Shown here piece by piece: positions 49,056 to 58,800 of a DNA stretch of 64,000 nucleotides; position 1 is the first letter of the stretch, and each line of letters starts with the position of its first letter. The notes beneath the pieces are model-generated. The model did no database searches. It was not told the DNA's origin and was given only the letters and a program-made list of their open reading frames with translations. Where the stretch lies: positions 205,058 to 269,057 of the forward strand of contig BDIU01000301.1 in assembly GCA_002118135.1 (NCBI GenBank). The letters run 5' to 3'. The stretch comes from Trebouxia sp. TZW2008 (Eukaryota; Chlorophyta; Trebouxiophyceae; Trebouxiales; Trebouxiaceae). The translations under genes and the position numbers were made by a program.

Positions 49056-52000
49056 GCGTATGTGTCTGCCTGCTGTGCCAGTGCGCTATGCTGCTCAAGA
49101 CGTGGGCGCCAGTACAAATCTTTACCAGACTGCCTATATGAATGTCTAGTGTGCATGCCCTTGTGCCCGCCAGGTGCAGCAGTGTGGTGTGCTGCTCAAG
49201 ACACTGGCGCTAGTATGAACCTTCTCAACGCTGCCTGCCCTGTAAGCCTTTCAAAGCGTTACTCTGCCTGTCAGCCTGCGCAGCACTGTGTGTGTGTGCC
49301 TGTTTGTGTCTGTCTATTGACATTTGCCAGGTGCAGTAGTGCGCTATGCTGCTCAAGACACCAGCGCTAGTATGACTTTCCTTAAGGCTGCATGTTCTGC
49401 AAAGTTTCCTTGCACACCAGTTGCCTACTTATTGTCGGCTTGCCTGCATAATTCAGCACTTTGTGTGTTTGTCTGTCTGCATGTCTTTCTGTCTGTATCC
49501 GTCTGCCAGGTGCAGCAGTGCACTATGCTGCTCAAGACAGGGGTGCTAGTATGGACCTTCTCAAGGACACCTGCTCAGTAAGTCCGATCCAGTCTGCCTA
49601 TCTGTCTAGGATGCTATTTCATGCGTCTGTCTCTCTATCTCCAGGTTGCAGCAGTGCGCAATGCTGCCCAAGACATTGGCACCATCATGGACCTTTTCAA
49701 GGCTGCCTGCCCTGTAAGGTCCCCTTGCACAGGCACAGCCTGCTTGCCTATCTGTACGCCTGGTGCAGTTTGTGCATGTTTGTCTATGTTGCTGCCTGTC
49801 TGTCTGCCTGTGTCTGTTTATCTGTCTGTATGTCTGCCAGGTTGGCTGGTCGAGACACTGGCCACAATAAAAAGCGAGGCTGCGACCCTTATACAGCAGT
49901 CTTTGAGGTTGCATGTCTGCCTGCTAGGCGCACCTCTGCACATGTTGCTCAGATTTGATTGGACAGAAAGCAGCAAAGACGTTCCCAGGGTAGCCGGCCT
50001 GTATGCTCGTCTGCCTATAGGGTCCTGCCTGCCAACCTCCATTTGCTATGATGGTGCTTTGTCTGACATTCAACAGTTGAACATCAGGCGTCCATATTGC
50101 GACGCTCAAGACAAGCCTGGCGAGATAGGACTTGTGCCACACATAACTAGCTGGAACATGTGTTGATTATGATGATTATTATTGTGATTATCATCATCAT
50201 TATTATTATGGTGATGCAGGCTCGAGGCATAGTGGAGTTGAAGGAGGGAGCACAGGTGATGCTGATCAGGACCCTAAGCGCAAGCAAAGGCTTAGTCAAC
50301 GGGTCCAGAGGGGTGGTGCAGAAGTTTGTGGGGGGAGCCTTCAAGCTGCCTGTTGTGCGCTTTGCAAATGTAAGCTTGTTTGTGTCAAAGACCGTCAGTC
50401 ACTGATTGTCATTTTGGGCATTGTAGTGACAGTGGCGCCTGCCTTTTTCTTCCGCTGACACTGCCTGTTGTTATTGGTGTTGCTGCTGCTGCTGCTGTTG
50501 TTGGTGTTGCTGCTGCTGCTGCTGCTGTTGTTGTATCAATGGGTTTGCCCTTTGCCTCAAAACTCAAAGAATTGCGTGCTTCCTCAATGCAGACTGGATC
50601 TTTAAAAGCTGCCTGCTATGCTATGCCATGCTTTGCATTGCACTGTTGTCTGCATGCAGCCAGCATATCTAGTGTATTTACTAAATCTAATTGCAGCAAC
50701 TTTGAACCTCAGCGGGGTCACTTCTGCTGGTACAGTTTGTCAGAAGCTGTCATGTTGATGGTGTTGATTTGTGTCCACAGCTGCTTGAATTGCAGGGTGA
50801 AGTGAGAACGGTGGGACGTGAGAGGTGGGCTATTGCGTCTGGAGGCCGGGTCCTGGCTGCCAGATCTCAGGTACAGTGTATTCCGGGTCTCTTGGCACCA
50901 AAATCAAATCTCAGAAGTGTTGGCTGTTGGGCCCCAGCTGCAGTGTGCTGTCAGTCCCATTGTTACTGGGAACACTTCTAAGCAGTTGTAGCAGTGTTGG
51001 CTGCCAGATCTAGGTAGAGCCCATCCCCAATCCCTTAATACAAACAACAATTCTAAGGAGTTGCGACGGTGTTGGCTGCCAGATCCCAGGTGCTGTCAGA
51101 GCTTGATGTCTTTCGATGCCTGAGACACATTTTAGCAGTTGTGACAATGTTCTAGATGATCCTAGTTCAGATAGGATCATCAAGTCAGTGTCAACAGTCT
51201 CTGCTGCAGTGTTGCCTTGACTCAGTCATGTGCACACTATGATTGTGTCCTTCAAAGCAATTGCTGCAATGGGAGACCCAAGCCCAACCCGAGCAGAGCT
51301 GATTGGTCTCCCTTGTGAGGTGCTGTGCAGATACCTCTCAAGTTGAGTCGGGTCTTAAGTGTGTGCAAGAGCTAGTCTTGGCCAACACTGAAGTTGTTTT
51401 CTTGAGGCGGATTAGAGGTGCAGCAAGATGGCAAGAATGCTAGAGTAAATGGCATGACCATCCTTTGATGACATCATCTGTTTGCATACAGATACCTCTG
51501 GAGTTGGGCTGGGCCATGAGTGTGCACAAAAGCCAGGGCATGACATTGGACAGAGTTGAAGTCAGCCTGGACAGGGCATTTGAAGCCGGCATGGCCTATG
51601 TTGCCCTCAGGTCAGCTCTCATGCTGCCCAACGTTTGCATGGCAACAGCATTGAGCCAAGCACCATATCAATGTTCAAGATTTGCACTTAGCACATGGCC
51701 TGTGTTGCACTCAGGTCAGCCCTCATGCTGCCAACTGTTGCTATTGATTTGGTCTACAAGCTTGGCTGAAACGCTGACAAGCAAAACTGGTAGGTCTGCC
51801 ATGTCAGTCATTGGCAGAGTTTGGGAACAGCAGGCTCTGACAGCCCGGCACATGAATGCAGAGATATGGCTGGCATGCTGCATGACATTGACCATCATCC
51901 ACGAGCTTCCCAGTGAGATTTCCTCACCCTGCTAAGGTGCCTAGAGAAGCAATGAGGTGCATCCAAGCAGTCCATCCCTGAGCCGCTGTGGAACAACAGG

Positions 52001-52154
52001 AACTCGAAACTTGACTAACACTTCTTGTGTAAAGTGCAGTCGAGCCAAGTCATTGCAAGGGCTGCGTTTGCTGGGTGGTATCAGCAGGCAGGCTTTAGCA
52101 GCAGATGCCAAAGTGCTGGCCTTCTACAAGTCCATGCAGCGTCAATGGCACTGA
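42422..52154 (+). CDS. PIF1: PIF1-family 5'-3' DNA helicase (first exon unresolved)
   Basis: Unwinds G-quadruplexes, R-loops and telomeric ends in nucleus and organelles. Sixteen phase-compatible exons: 42422-42550, 42736-42861, 43278-43394, 44244-44351, 44572-44646, 44828-44904, 45190-45350, 45720-45823, 46371-46473, 46802-46932, 47517-47651, 48671-48799, 50220-50369, 50796-50870, 51492-51610 and 52040-52154, at least 618 aa. The first three resemble the PINT domain of animal PIF1 ([37 protein letters not shown]). KRKASEMSG is a likely nuclear signal. Helicase motifs: Q-like [12 protein letters not shown]; Walker [12 protein letters not shown]; Ia TASTGLAA; Walker B ALVIDE; PIF1 signature [55 protein letters not shown] and [18 protein letters not shown]. 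The intron after 42861 appears GC-AG. Nearly every exon has echoes. Confidence 0.92.
43026..43066. other. Poly-C tract with two unknown bases (assembly gap)
   Basis: A run of C on both sides of nn at 43047-43048, inside the PIF1 intron 42862-43277. The true length is unknown. Either it is a genuine homopolymer that sequencing could not cross or a gap-filling artefact. Confidence 0.95.
43864..44240 (+). repeat. Two exon echoes of PIF1 exon 44244-44351
   Basis: Units near 43870 and 44056, about 185 bases apart, have 'ttgggagcagttggaataaa-gcgaaaggctagtgaaatgtc-ag-agtca-ctggggctcaggcaacagcagaggcag'. They share an intronic tail (catgcaggacttgcaggcat, acatgtacatgcatggtaga, accgctttgagcaaggct) that recurs almost unchanged. 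The real exon is the third unit. Confidence 0.92.
44452..44530 (+). repeat. Exon echo of the end of PIF1 exon 44244-44351
   Basis: 'ggcagcgctgggagggcagc-cacag-cgtcagcaggctcagtctct-gcactgac' copies 'ggcagcggtggcagtgcagc-cacagcagacagcaaggtcagtctctaccactgac' of the exon end and donor. Confidence 0.8.
44722..44790 (+). repeat. Exon echo of PIF1 exon 44828-44904
   Basis: 'gcaggcaagcaatgagactg-gcgctgctgaagagctgccg-gacctgtcacaaaagcag' precedes the real exon and keeps its acceptor and frame, then stops at tga-like decay. Confidence 0.88.
45445..45595 (+). repeat. Two exon echoes of the end of the PIF1 Walker A exon
   Basis: 'ctctggctgcatctgccatg-gcaggcaccaccatcaa' (45477-45515) and 'tgcctctgtcctgacaggca-tcacc' (45563-45590) copy 'ctagctgcctctgccctagg-aggcaccaccatcaacgc' from the exon at 45190-45350. 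Confidence 0.8.
46212..46318 (+). repeat. Exon echo of PIF1 exon 46371-46473
   Basis: 'gcagagatcaatgatcgagg-gctt', 'gcgctctgtgagccttggcc-aggggcgtttgggg' and 'agccctctcatggcat-cagctcat' follow the parent exon's order, with frameshifts. Confidence 0.82.
46960..47375 (+). repeat. Four donor-junction echoes of PIF1 exon 46802-46932
   Basis: The exon end and donor (caccactgcgcacagctgac-acatgtcttcagacag|gtcagcaa) recur near 46982, 47108, 47255 and 47320 in decreasing quality. The copy at 47108 is almost perfect ('gtgcaccactgtgcgcagct-gactcatgtcttcagacag|gtcagcaa'). The following intron bases (acatcacgtg, atattatgtg, atatcatac) are also repeated. Confidence 0.92.
47727..47800 (+). repeat. Exon echo of the end of PIF1 exon 47517-47651
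   Basis: 'cagctacagggctcctgcag-acaggccctggacgcgtctc-gcggcatcctgccaaatcag|gtata' copies 'cagctgcagggccgttgcgg-gcagcccctggacacctctg-atggcatcctgccgacaaag|gtatt'. Confidence 0.9.
48285..48595 (+). repeat. Exon echoes of PIF1 exon 48671-48799 (5' part)
   Basis: Copies begin near 48287, 48335 and 48468. The last is longest: 'cactgcagttgtacactcac-cgaaaagatgtggg', 'gaatgcacaccagctggcaa-cc', then 'gctgctcaagccatgggtgt'. Each retains a cag before ttgta, and none has a donor. Confidence 0.87.
48860..49725 (+). repeat. Array of six exon echoes of PIF1 exon 48671-48799 (3' half with donor)
   Basis: Units near 48866, 49078, 49174, 49330, 49508 and 49645 have 'gccaggtgcagcagtgcgct-atgctgctcaagac', 'ggcgctagtatggacct-tctcaaggctgcctgccct|gtaagt'. 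Most have both a ccag acceptor-like start and a gtaag donor, so each resembles a small complete exon of about 75 bases. The linker DNA between them is CTGT- and GCCTGTCT-rich. This is the largest echo array in the window. Confidence 0.93.
49006..49056. repeat. (CTGT)n microsatellite
   Basis: About twelve uninterrupted tgtc units between two echo units; related degenerate ctgtctg stretches occur in the other linkers of the array. Confidence 0.95.
50040..50160 (+). repeat. Dispersed repeat shared with 57005-57125
   Basis: 'ttcaacagttgaacatcagg', 'tgcgacgctcaagacaagcc' and 'ggcgagataggacttgtgcc' here match 'ttcaacagttaaacatcaac', 'cgcgatgctcagaacaagcc' and 'ggcaataggacttgggtcac' at 57021. No coding function seen; the overlapping open frame is not part of PIF1. 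Confidence 0.65.
50165..50215. repeat. AT-rich ATT/ATC repeat before a PIF1 acceptor
   Basis: Irregular attat and atcatc units, ending in gatgcag. The isoleucine-run open frames across it are repeat translations. Confidence 0.8.
50478..50534. repeat. (TGC)n/(TGT)n microsatellite
   Basis: tgctgctgctgctgctgttg occurs twice in a PIF1 intron with a ttggtgt spacer. Confidence 0.92.
50980..51100 (+). repeat. Two exon echoes of the end of PIF1 exon 50796-50870
   Basis: 'gtgttggctgccagatctag-gtagag' (50994) and 'cggtgttggctgccagatcc-caggtgctg' (51067) copy 'gggtcctggctgccagatct-caggtacag'. Confidence 0.85.
51325..51372 (+). repeat. Exon echo of PIF1 exon 51492-51610 (5' part)
   Basis: 'tgcagatacctctcaagttg-agtcgggtcttaagtgtgtgcaagag' against 'acagatacctctggagttgg-gctgggccatgagtgtgcacaaaag'. 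Confidence 0.83.
51688..51738 (+). repeat. Exon echo of PIF1 exon 51492-51610 (3' end with donor)
   Basis: 'catggcctgtgttgcactca-g|gtcagccctcatgctgcca' against 'catggcctatgttgccctca-g|gtcagctctcatgctgccc'. The donor and about 16 bases of intron are included. Confidence 0.9.
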
Positions 52155-52896
52155 GCACTCAATTGGCTTGGGGTCCTGGCAACAGCAGCTTTAGCTTGGA
52201 TTTATGCATTTGCTTCGTACATGTACAGTGCCGTTGTTTTCCAGCTTGTTCAACAATGCATGGTGAATCAAGGCTGCCAGGCTGGTTCCTACGGACAATG
52301 TTTCACCTGCTCCCATGCTTGCAACATCCAAACATATTCTTGCAGTTGGCTTGTCAGTTGTGTGTACTGTATCTGGACTATCTCATTATCAGTCAGTGCT
52401 TGATGCTGCCAAACTTTGAAAGCAAGACCTCAAGGAAGTTATGCCGGCCATACAGAGTGACTGCTGCAAAGTCATGGCTGCAATGCTGTGCTACTCTCCA
52501 TCATGCACATCGTTTGCAATTCTGGCAGAATCATGTTGCTTTCAAAGCAAGCCACATCTCAAAGCAAGAAAACGAGGTCACATCAATTGCAAGCTGCAGC
52601 GGCTAGCAAGCATTGGTGTCATGCCAGACCTGCTGTAGCAAGTGTGACAGTCAATCACAGGCAAAGGTGTGCTCAAACGGAAAACTGTCTATGCCACAAG
52701 GGACACCTAGAATGTCCAAATAGGCAAATGGTGTCACCACACAGCAGGGCCGTCACAAGGTCTAATGATACTTCAGCATGCACTGCAGTTGATTTGATCC
52801 TGTACCCATGACTGGTGACAAACCCCTCTCAAGAAGGTTTCTCGACATAGCCAGTGATGGGTGGATTCTTGTCAAACAACATGCACTTCACTGAAT
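52155..52896. other. Convergent 3' region of PIF1 and the RING gene, no gene seen
   Basis: About 740 bases with only shadow open frames. Holds both 3' UTRs. Confidence 0.5.
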
Positions 52897-55800
52897 TTAT
52901 TTCAACATGCGCTGCAGCGCCTTCAATGCACCCATTCTGTACTCATACTTTGTGACAAGTCCTTCCAAAGCACGATTCTCAACATAGCCTGTGATGGGCA
53001 GATTGTTGCACTCTGGGCAGACAAGCTCCCCTCCAGCACCCTTGGCTTTCATCAAGCAGCCATAGCAGAAAGTATGGCCACAAGGCACACAGACCACAGG
53101 GTTCTTGAGTAGGGTTACACAAGCCATACATGTGTATAACGCCTCCTGGGCCTGCTCAGTGTGCACTATCTTGCTCACTGTTGCCCGTAGCTCTTTCTCC
53201 TGTTGCGACAAGGTCAGGGACTGCACCTGACTCTGAACCTGCACAGCAAGTAAAATCTCTTCCTTTTTGCTGTGCACACTTTTTCTTCTACGCATCAATT
53301 CATGTCAGGCATATTCACAGAGCCAGTGAAGGTGCTAACTTGACACCAGCTGCTTTTCGGCTACCTGACCAGTGCTAGGAATAGCAGAGCTTTCCTCCCC
53401 ACCTGGAACAACCAGCTGCTCCTGCAGCTTCTCAGCCAGATACAGCAATTGCAGCCTGACATGACTGATCAGCTTCACCAGCATTGCAACCTGCAAAGGG
53501 AGGGGAGGGCAGTGGAAACGTTACATGACCAGTGCTAGGAGTGGCAGAGCCTTCCTCCCCACCGGGAGCCATCAGTTGCTCCTGCATCTTCTTAGTCAGA
53601 TATACAGCAATTGCAGCCTGACATGACTCATTAGCTTCCCCAGAACTGCAGCCTGGTTGAGACTGCGGCATCAGAGGGATGGTGACATTGCAAGAGGGTG
53701 GGGTGAGGAAGGGGGGGGGGGGCGGCGAAAGCCGTGAGAATTGCTACCTGACCAGTGCTAGGAATAGCAGAGCCTTCCTCCCCACCGGGAGTGACCAGCT
53801 GCTCCTGCAGCTTCTCAGCCAGGTACAGGAAGTGCAGCCTGACATGAGTCATCAGCGTCACAAGGAACTCCGCCTTCTCAGCGTCTGTCAGGCTGCGCTC
53901 AGTCGTGACTGTTGGGGCTGGGCTGTGGGCTGTTTCAACTGCTCCAACCTTCTTCAGATAGCTCTCCAGGGCACTGATATCCTCTGCAGTTGAGAGCAGG
54001 ACTTTGGGTGGAAATGAGTTGAGCATTGATTGTGAGGCAGAGAAAGCAAAGGGTAGTATACAGGGCATGTGGCAGGCTGCGCTCAGTGGTGACTGTCAGG
54101 GCAGGGCTGTGGGCTGTTTCAACTGCCCCAACCTCTCAAATAGCCCTCTAGTGCACTGATGTCCTCTGAAGTTGAAAGCAGGACTTTGCGAGGACTATGC
54201 CAAGCTTTGGTTGTGGAGCAGGGAAAGCAAACTGTAGTGTGTAGGGCATCTGTTAGGCTGCGCTCAGTGGTGACTGTTGGAGCAGGGCTGTGGGCTGTTT
54301 CAACTGCCCCAACCTTTCTCAAGCAGCCCTCCAGGGCACTTCAACATCCTCTGCAAACAGGACCAAAGATCCAAATGGTGACTGTTCGGGCAGGACTGTG
54401 GGCCTTTTCAAATGCCCCAACCTTCTTCATAGCTCTCCAGAGCACTGATGTCCTCTGCAATCAAAAGCAAGAGGTAACAGTGGTGACTGTAAAGACAGGG
54501 CTGTGGTCTGTCTTAGTTGCCCCAACCTTTCTAAAGTTGCCCTGCAGAGCCCTGATAGCCTCTGGTAACACGTTTGCTGATCAGCTCATGATTGCAGTGA
54601 GCACTTGGTGGAGGTGGGCACAGGCATACATCAGTCTTCACCAAGCACACATGCATGACGCAGGGTTTGTGAAGTCTTTCATTTCATCTCCCAAATTTTG
54701 AGACCATCCAACATCAAGTGCCTCAAGCTGATTTGCATACTGTAGTCATGCTGATTTGCATACTATAGTCATGCAGGACTCATGGTCAGAATTGATACCC
54801 GTCATCCCTGCTGTTGTATCTACAGTGTGCCTGATGTTGACCGTCAAGTGGGTACTGGCAGCTGAGAGCATGTCATGCTCTGTGTCGGCTGGGCAAGGTG
54901 ATCTGTTGCGCAATAAATTGGTGTGTCAGAGTGTGGCAGCTGCAGCAGCAACACCATTCTACCCACCTGCAATGCCCTCTGTCATGTCCAGTGTGTGCCT
55001 GATGCTGACGGTCAGTCTGCATACTGACAGCCATGAGCATGTCGTGGCTTTGTGTCAGCCGAGCAATGATTTTTGTTGCTCAATTCAATAATACTGTCAG
55101 GAATAATACTGTCAGGGCAACATACAGAATGCGACAGTTGTAGCAGTGAACGAATTGGGCACCTGCAATGCCTTCTGTTGTGTTCAGGGTGTGCCTGATG
55201 CTGACAGCCAAGTGTGTGCTGGCAGCCGTGAGCATGTCATGGCTCTGTCATAGCTGGGCAATGTCCCTGCGAGCAGTCTCCTCCACCTGGCCAATAACTT
55301 CGGCTGTGACGTTGATGTGCCTGATGCTGTTGTAGACAATGTGCTCATGCACTACTCAAGATCAGCACCTGCAATCCCTTCTGTCGTGTCCAGTGTGTGT
55401 CTGATGCTGACAGCCAAACGTGTACTGGCCACCGTGAGCATGTCATGGCTCTATGTCAGCTGGGAATGCCTTCTGGGGTGCAATGACATGATTTTGGCAG
55501 GGTTTTTTAGAGTGCAACAATTGCAGCAGCGTGATTTTTCTCACCTGCAATGCCTTCTGTTGTGTCCAGTGTGTGTCTGATGCTGACAGCCAAGTGAGTG
55601 CTGGCAGCCGTGAGCATGTCATGGCTCTGTGTCAGCTGGGCGATGTCCCTGTGGGCAGTCTCCCCGACTTGGGCAATGCGCAGCTGCGCCTGCACCTGCT
55701 GCGCTGCCAGCTCCTGCTTCAACTGCAGCTGCGCCACCTGAGCCCGCTCCAGCTGCCTGGTGAACTGCATCAACAGTGAAAGCTTGGTAATGGGTTAGGC

Positions 55801-58800
55801 ATCACTCACATAATGTCAGCTCCTGCTTCAGCTGCAGCTGCGCCACCTGAGCCCACTCCAGCTGCTTGGTGAACTGCATCAACAGTCATGGTTGACTCAC
55901 CTGCCACAAATGCAATATAGATAGACAAGCAGACAGCTGGATGCAGAGCCACCCACTTACTCTTTGATGAAGCATTCAACCTGCACCTTGGCTTGATAGA
56001 CACAAATATAGACACTGGTAGGCAGACAGATATCGGCACTGGTAGACAGACCGATACAGACACTGGTAGGCAGACAGATATAGACACTTGTAGACAGACA
56101 GATATCGGCACTGGTAGACAGACAAATACAGACACTGGTAGGCAGACAGATATAGATACTGGTAGACAGACAGATATAGACACTGGTAGGCAGGCAGGGC
56201 CAATAGCAACTCGGCTGAGATGTCTCCTCTTGCATGGCAGCTTGGCTGTTGGCCTCATAGAGAGACAGATAGACAGACTGACTGACTGACAGCTAGACAG
56301 CTGACTGGACGAATGGACACAAGCGCCAAGTGACCTAGACACGCAGCAGGGGTATGCAGGCAGCCAAGTATGTCCACCTGAATCTTCTCTACTTCCATGA
56401 GGTCTTTGGTAGCCTGCCTGTCTGCATCGCAGCAGGCCTGCAGGCGCTTCATGTCAGCCTCCATGCGTGCCAGCTCCCCTCTTAGCCGATCCTGCTCAGC
56501 TGCTGTCTGCTCGCTGGCCTGTGTTCTGATCTTAGCAATGTGGGCTGCATAGGTGGGCGCTTGCCTAGCCATTGCCTCCTGTAGCAGCAGTATGCTTTCG
56601 TCAGTGTACTGATTGCTGAAGTCACAACATGCAGCTCCCCTCTCAGGCAGTCCTGCTCAGCTGCTGTCTGCTCACTGGCCTGTGGTCTGATCTTGCAATA
56701 TGGGCTGCATAGGCGCCTGCCTAGCCAGTGCCTCCTGTAGCAGCAGTTTGCTGTTGTCAGTGTACTGATTGCGGAAATCACACTATGCAGCTCCCCTCTC
56801 AGGCAGTCCTGCTCAGCTGCTGTCTGCTCACTGACCTGTGGTCTGATCTTGCAATATGGGCTGCATAGGTGGGCGTCTGCCTAGCCATAGCCTCCTGTAG
56901 CAGCAGAGTGATGGTGTCATTGTACTGGTTGCCCAAACAATGTGCAGCCTCTGTGGGGTCTGTTCAGGCCAGAGGCATGGCAGCCCAGGAAAATTTGGAA
57001 CAGCATTGTGTTGTCTGATTTTCAACAGTTAAACATCAACTGTTCTTATCGCGATGCTCAGAACAAGCCAACCTGGCAATAGGACTTGGGTCACACACCC
57101 CTGTCACATGTGCTGGAAGGGGGGGCCGAATGTTGTTGCTATTATCAGGCCAGATGATCATACAGAGGATGTTGCGTGGGGTGCCCAACATGCAGAAGTC
57201 CAAGTCAGCTGTATGTAATGTTGTTTGTCAAGGAGAGCGGTCTCTGTGTTTGTTTCCCAGACCTGTGATTCTTCTGCTTAGCCACCATCATAGTCTCTGA
57301 GCTTCTGCCAGAAGCTGGTGCAAGTCTGTGATGCAATGTTGAGATCACACCACAGCATCTTAGTGCTCAGCGGCTCAAGATCTGTAAAATTGCGTCAACC
57401 CAAGTGCAGGTTACTTTGTAAACGTGACTATACAACAAAGATGATGCAACATTACACCAGATAGGAGATCGAAATCACACAGACTAGACTTTTATCTGAC
57501 AGCCAAATATTTGCAGATAGTTGATGAGGTAGTCTCAGTGCTCACCTGGGTGAGCCTGTGACTCTTCTGCTCCGCCGTCAGCTGTGCCTGCAAGTCCGCC
57601 ACCGCCCGCTCCAGCAGCGCCACTGCTGGCTTGCCAGCCTCACCCTTCTTCTTTTGAGCCACGCAAGCCACTCGCATGACCTCCACATGGCCCGCCAGCG
57701 CTGCCATCTGCTGCTCCAATACTTCTGATAGCGCAGTCCACTGACTGCTGTTATGAACGACATCAGCCAGCATGCTGTGTACGCCCTGCATGATGACAGT
57801 CATGAGACATGAAAGGGATTTGTGAGCCAGACCCTGATGGCTTCTGCTGCTGTGAGCAGCATCAGGTAGGAGTTTACGCCCCTCATGATGAATGAAACAA
57901 GTCATTTGATGGAGCCGATGCTGTTCACCCTTGGACAGCTCCACTGGCTGATGCTGAGTGTCACATCAGCTAATATGGTACGCACCACATGATGCTTGAG
58001 CATGAGCCAGTGTCTTTTGCTGTTTGACTTGGCTAAATCGACTAGGTTTGCTAGCAAGCTACAGCTCTGGAGTCAGGCATGAAAGGCCATCTGTATAACA
58101 CCGTAGATCTGATATTGCAGCTTGAATGCAAGCGCTCAGCATCTGGCAAGCATTGTCAGTAGGACCACACCAAAAACAGCACAGGAAGTCATGTCAGCAT
58201 CTGTTCAGCATCGCTGATCTGCTGTTTTGCCTGGATCTCATAAGCGCTTAGCCTCTGGCATGCATGCTCCACGGCAGTGTCAGCTGCCACACAGGTGTCC
58301 ACTCTGCCATGCACTGTGCGTGACAATATGACCATCATAACAGACATGGGATATCATTCTGGCACCTGTTCAGCATTGCTGATCTGCTGTTGTGCCTTAG
58401 AATCATGATTGCTGCGCCTCTGGCATGCATTTTGAACAGAAGCGACAGTTGCCAAGTAGGCCTCCATGCGCCATGCATTGTGAGGGACACTATACGCATG
58501 ATAGCAGATATGGGATTTCATTCTGGCACCTGTTCAGCATTGCTGATCTGCTATTGTGCTTTTGATTCATAAGCGCTGAGCCTCTGGCATGCATCTTGAA
58601 CTGCTTTGTCAGCCGCAACACAGGCCTCCACTTTGCCATGCATTATGAATGACATGTGAACCATTGCACTTCAGGAGAAGAGCAGAGCAGCACCTGTTCA
58701 GCAGTACTGATCTGCTGCTGCGCGTTTGACTCATAAGCACTGAGCCTCTGGCATGCAGTTTGGACAGCACTGTCAGCCGCCACGCATGCCTCCACTCTGA

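Noticed and set aside
48860..49725. A repeat-domain protein encoded by the PIF1 array
   Set aside because: Units are in different frames, several have stops, and all derive from the end of one helicase exon.
50147..50405. Isoleucine/methionine-run open frames
   Set aside because: These are translations of an ATT/ATC repeat. The only coding part is the PIF1 exon from 50220.
55806..56342. Minus-strand open frame of 178 codons rich in SVCLPVSI repeats
   Set aside because: It is a translation of the 24-bp minisatellite in an intron.
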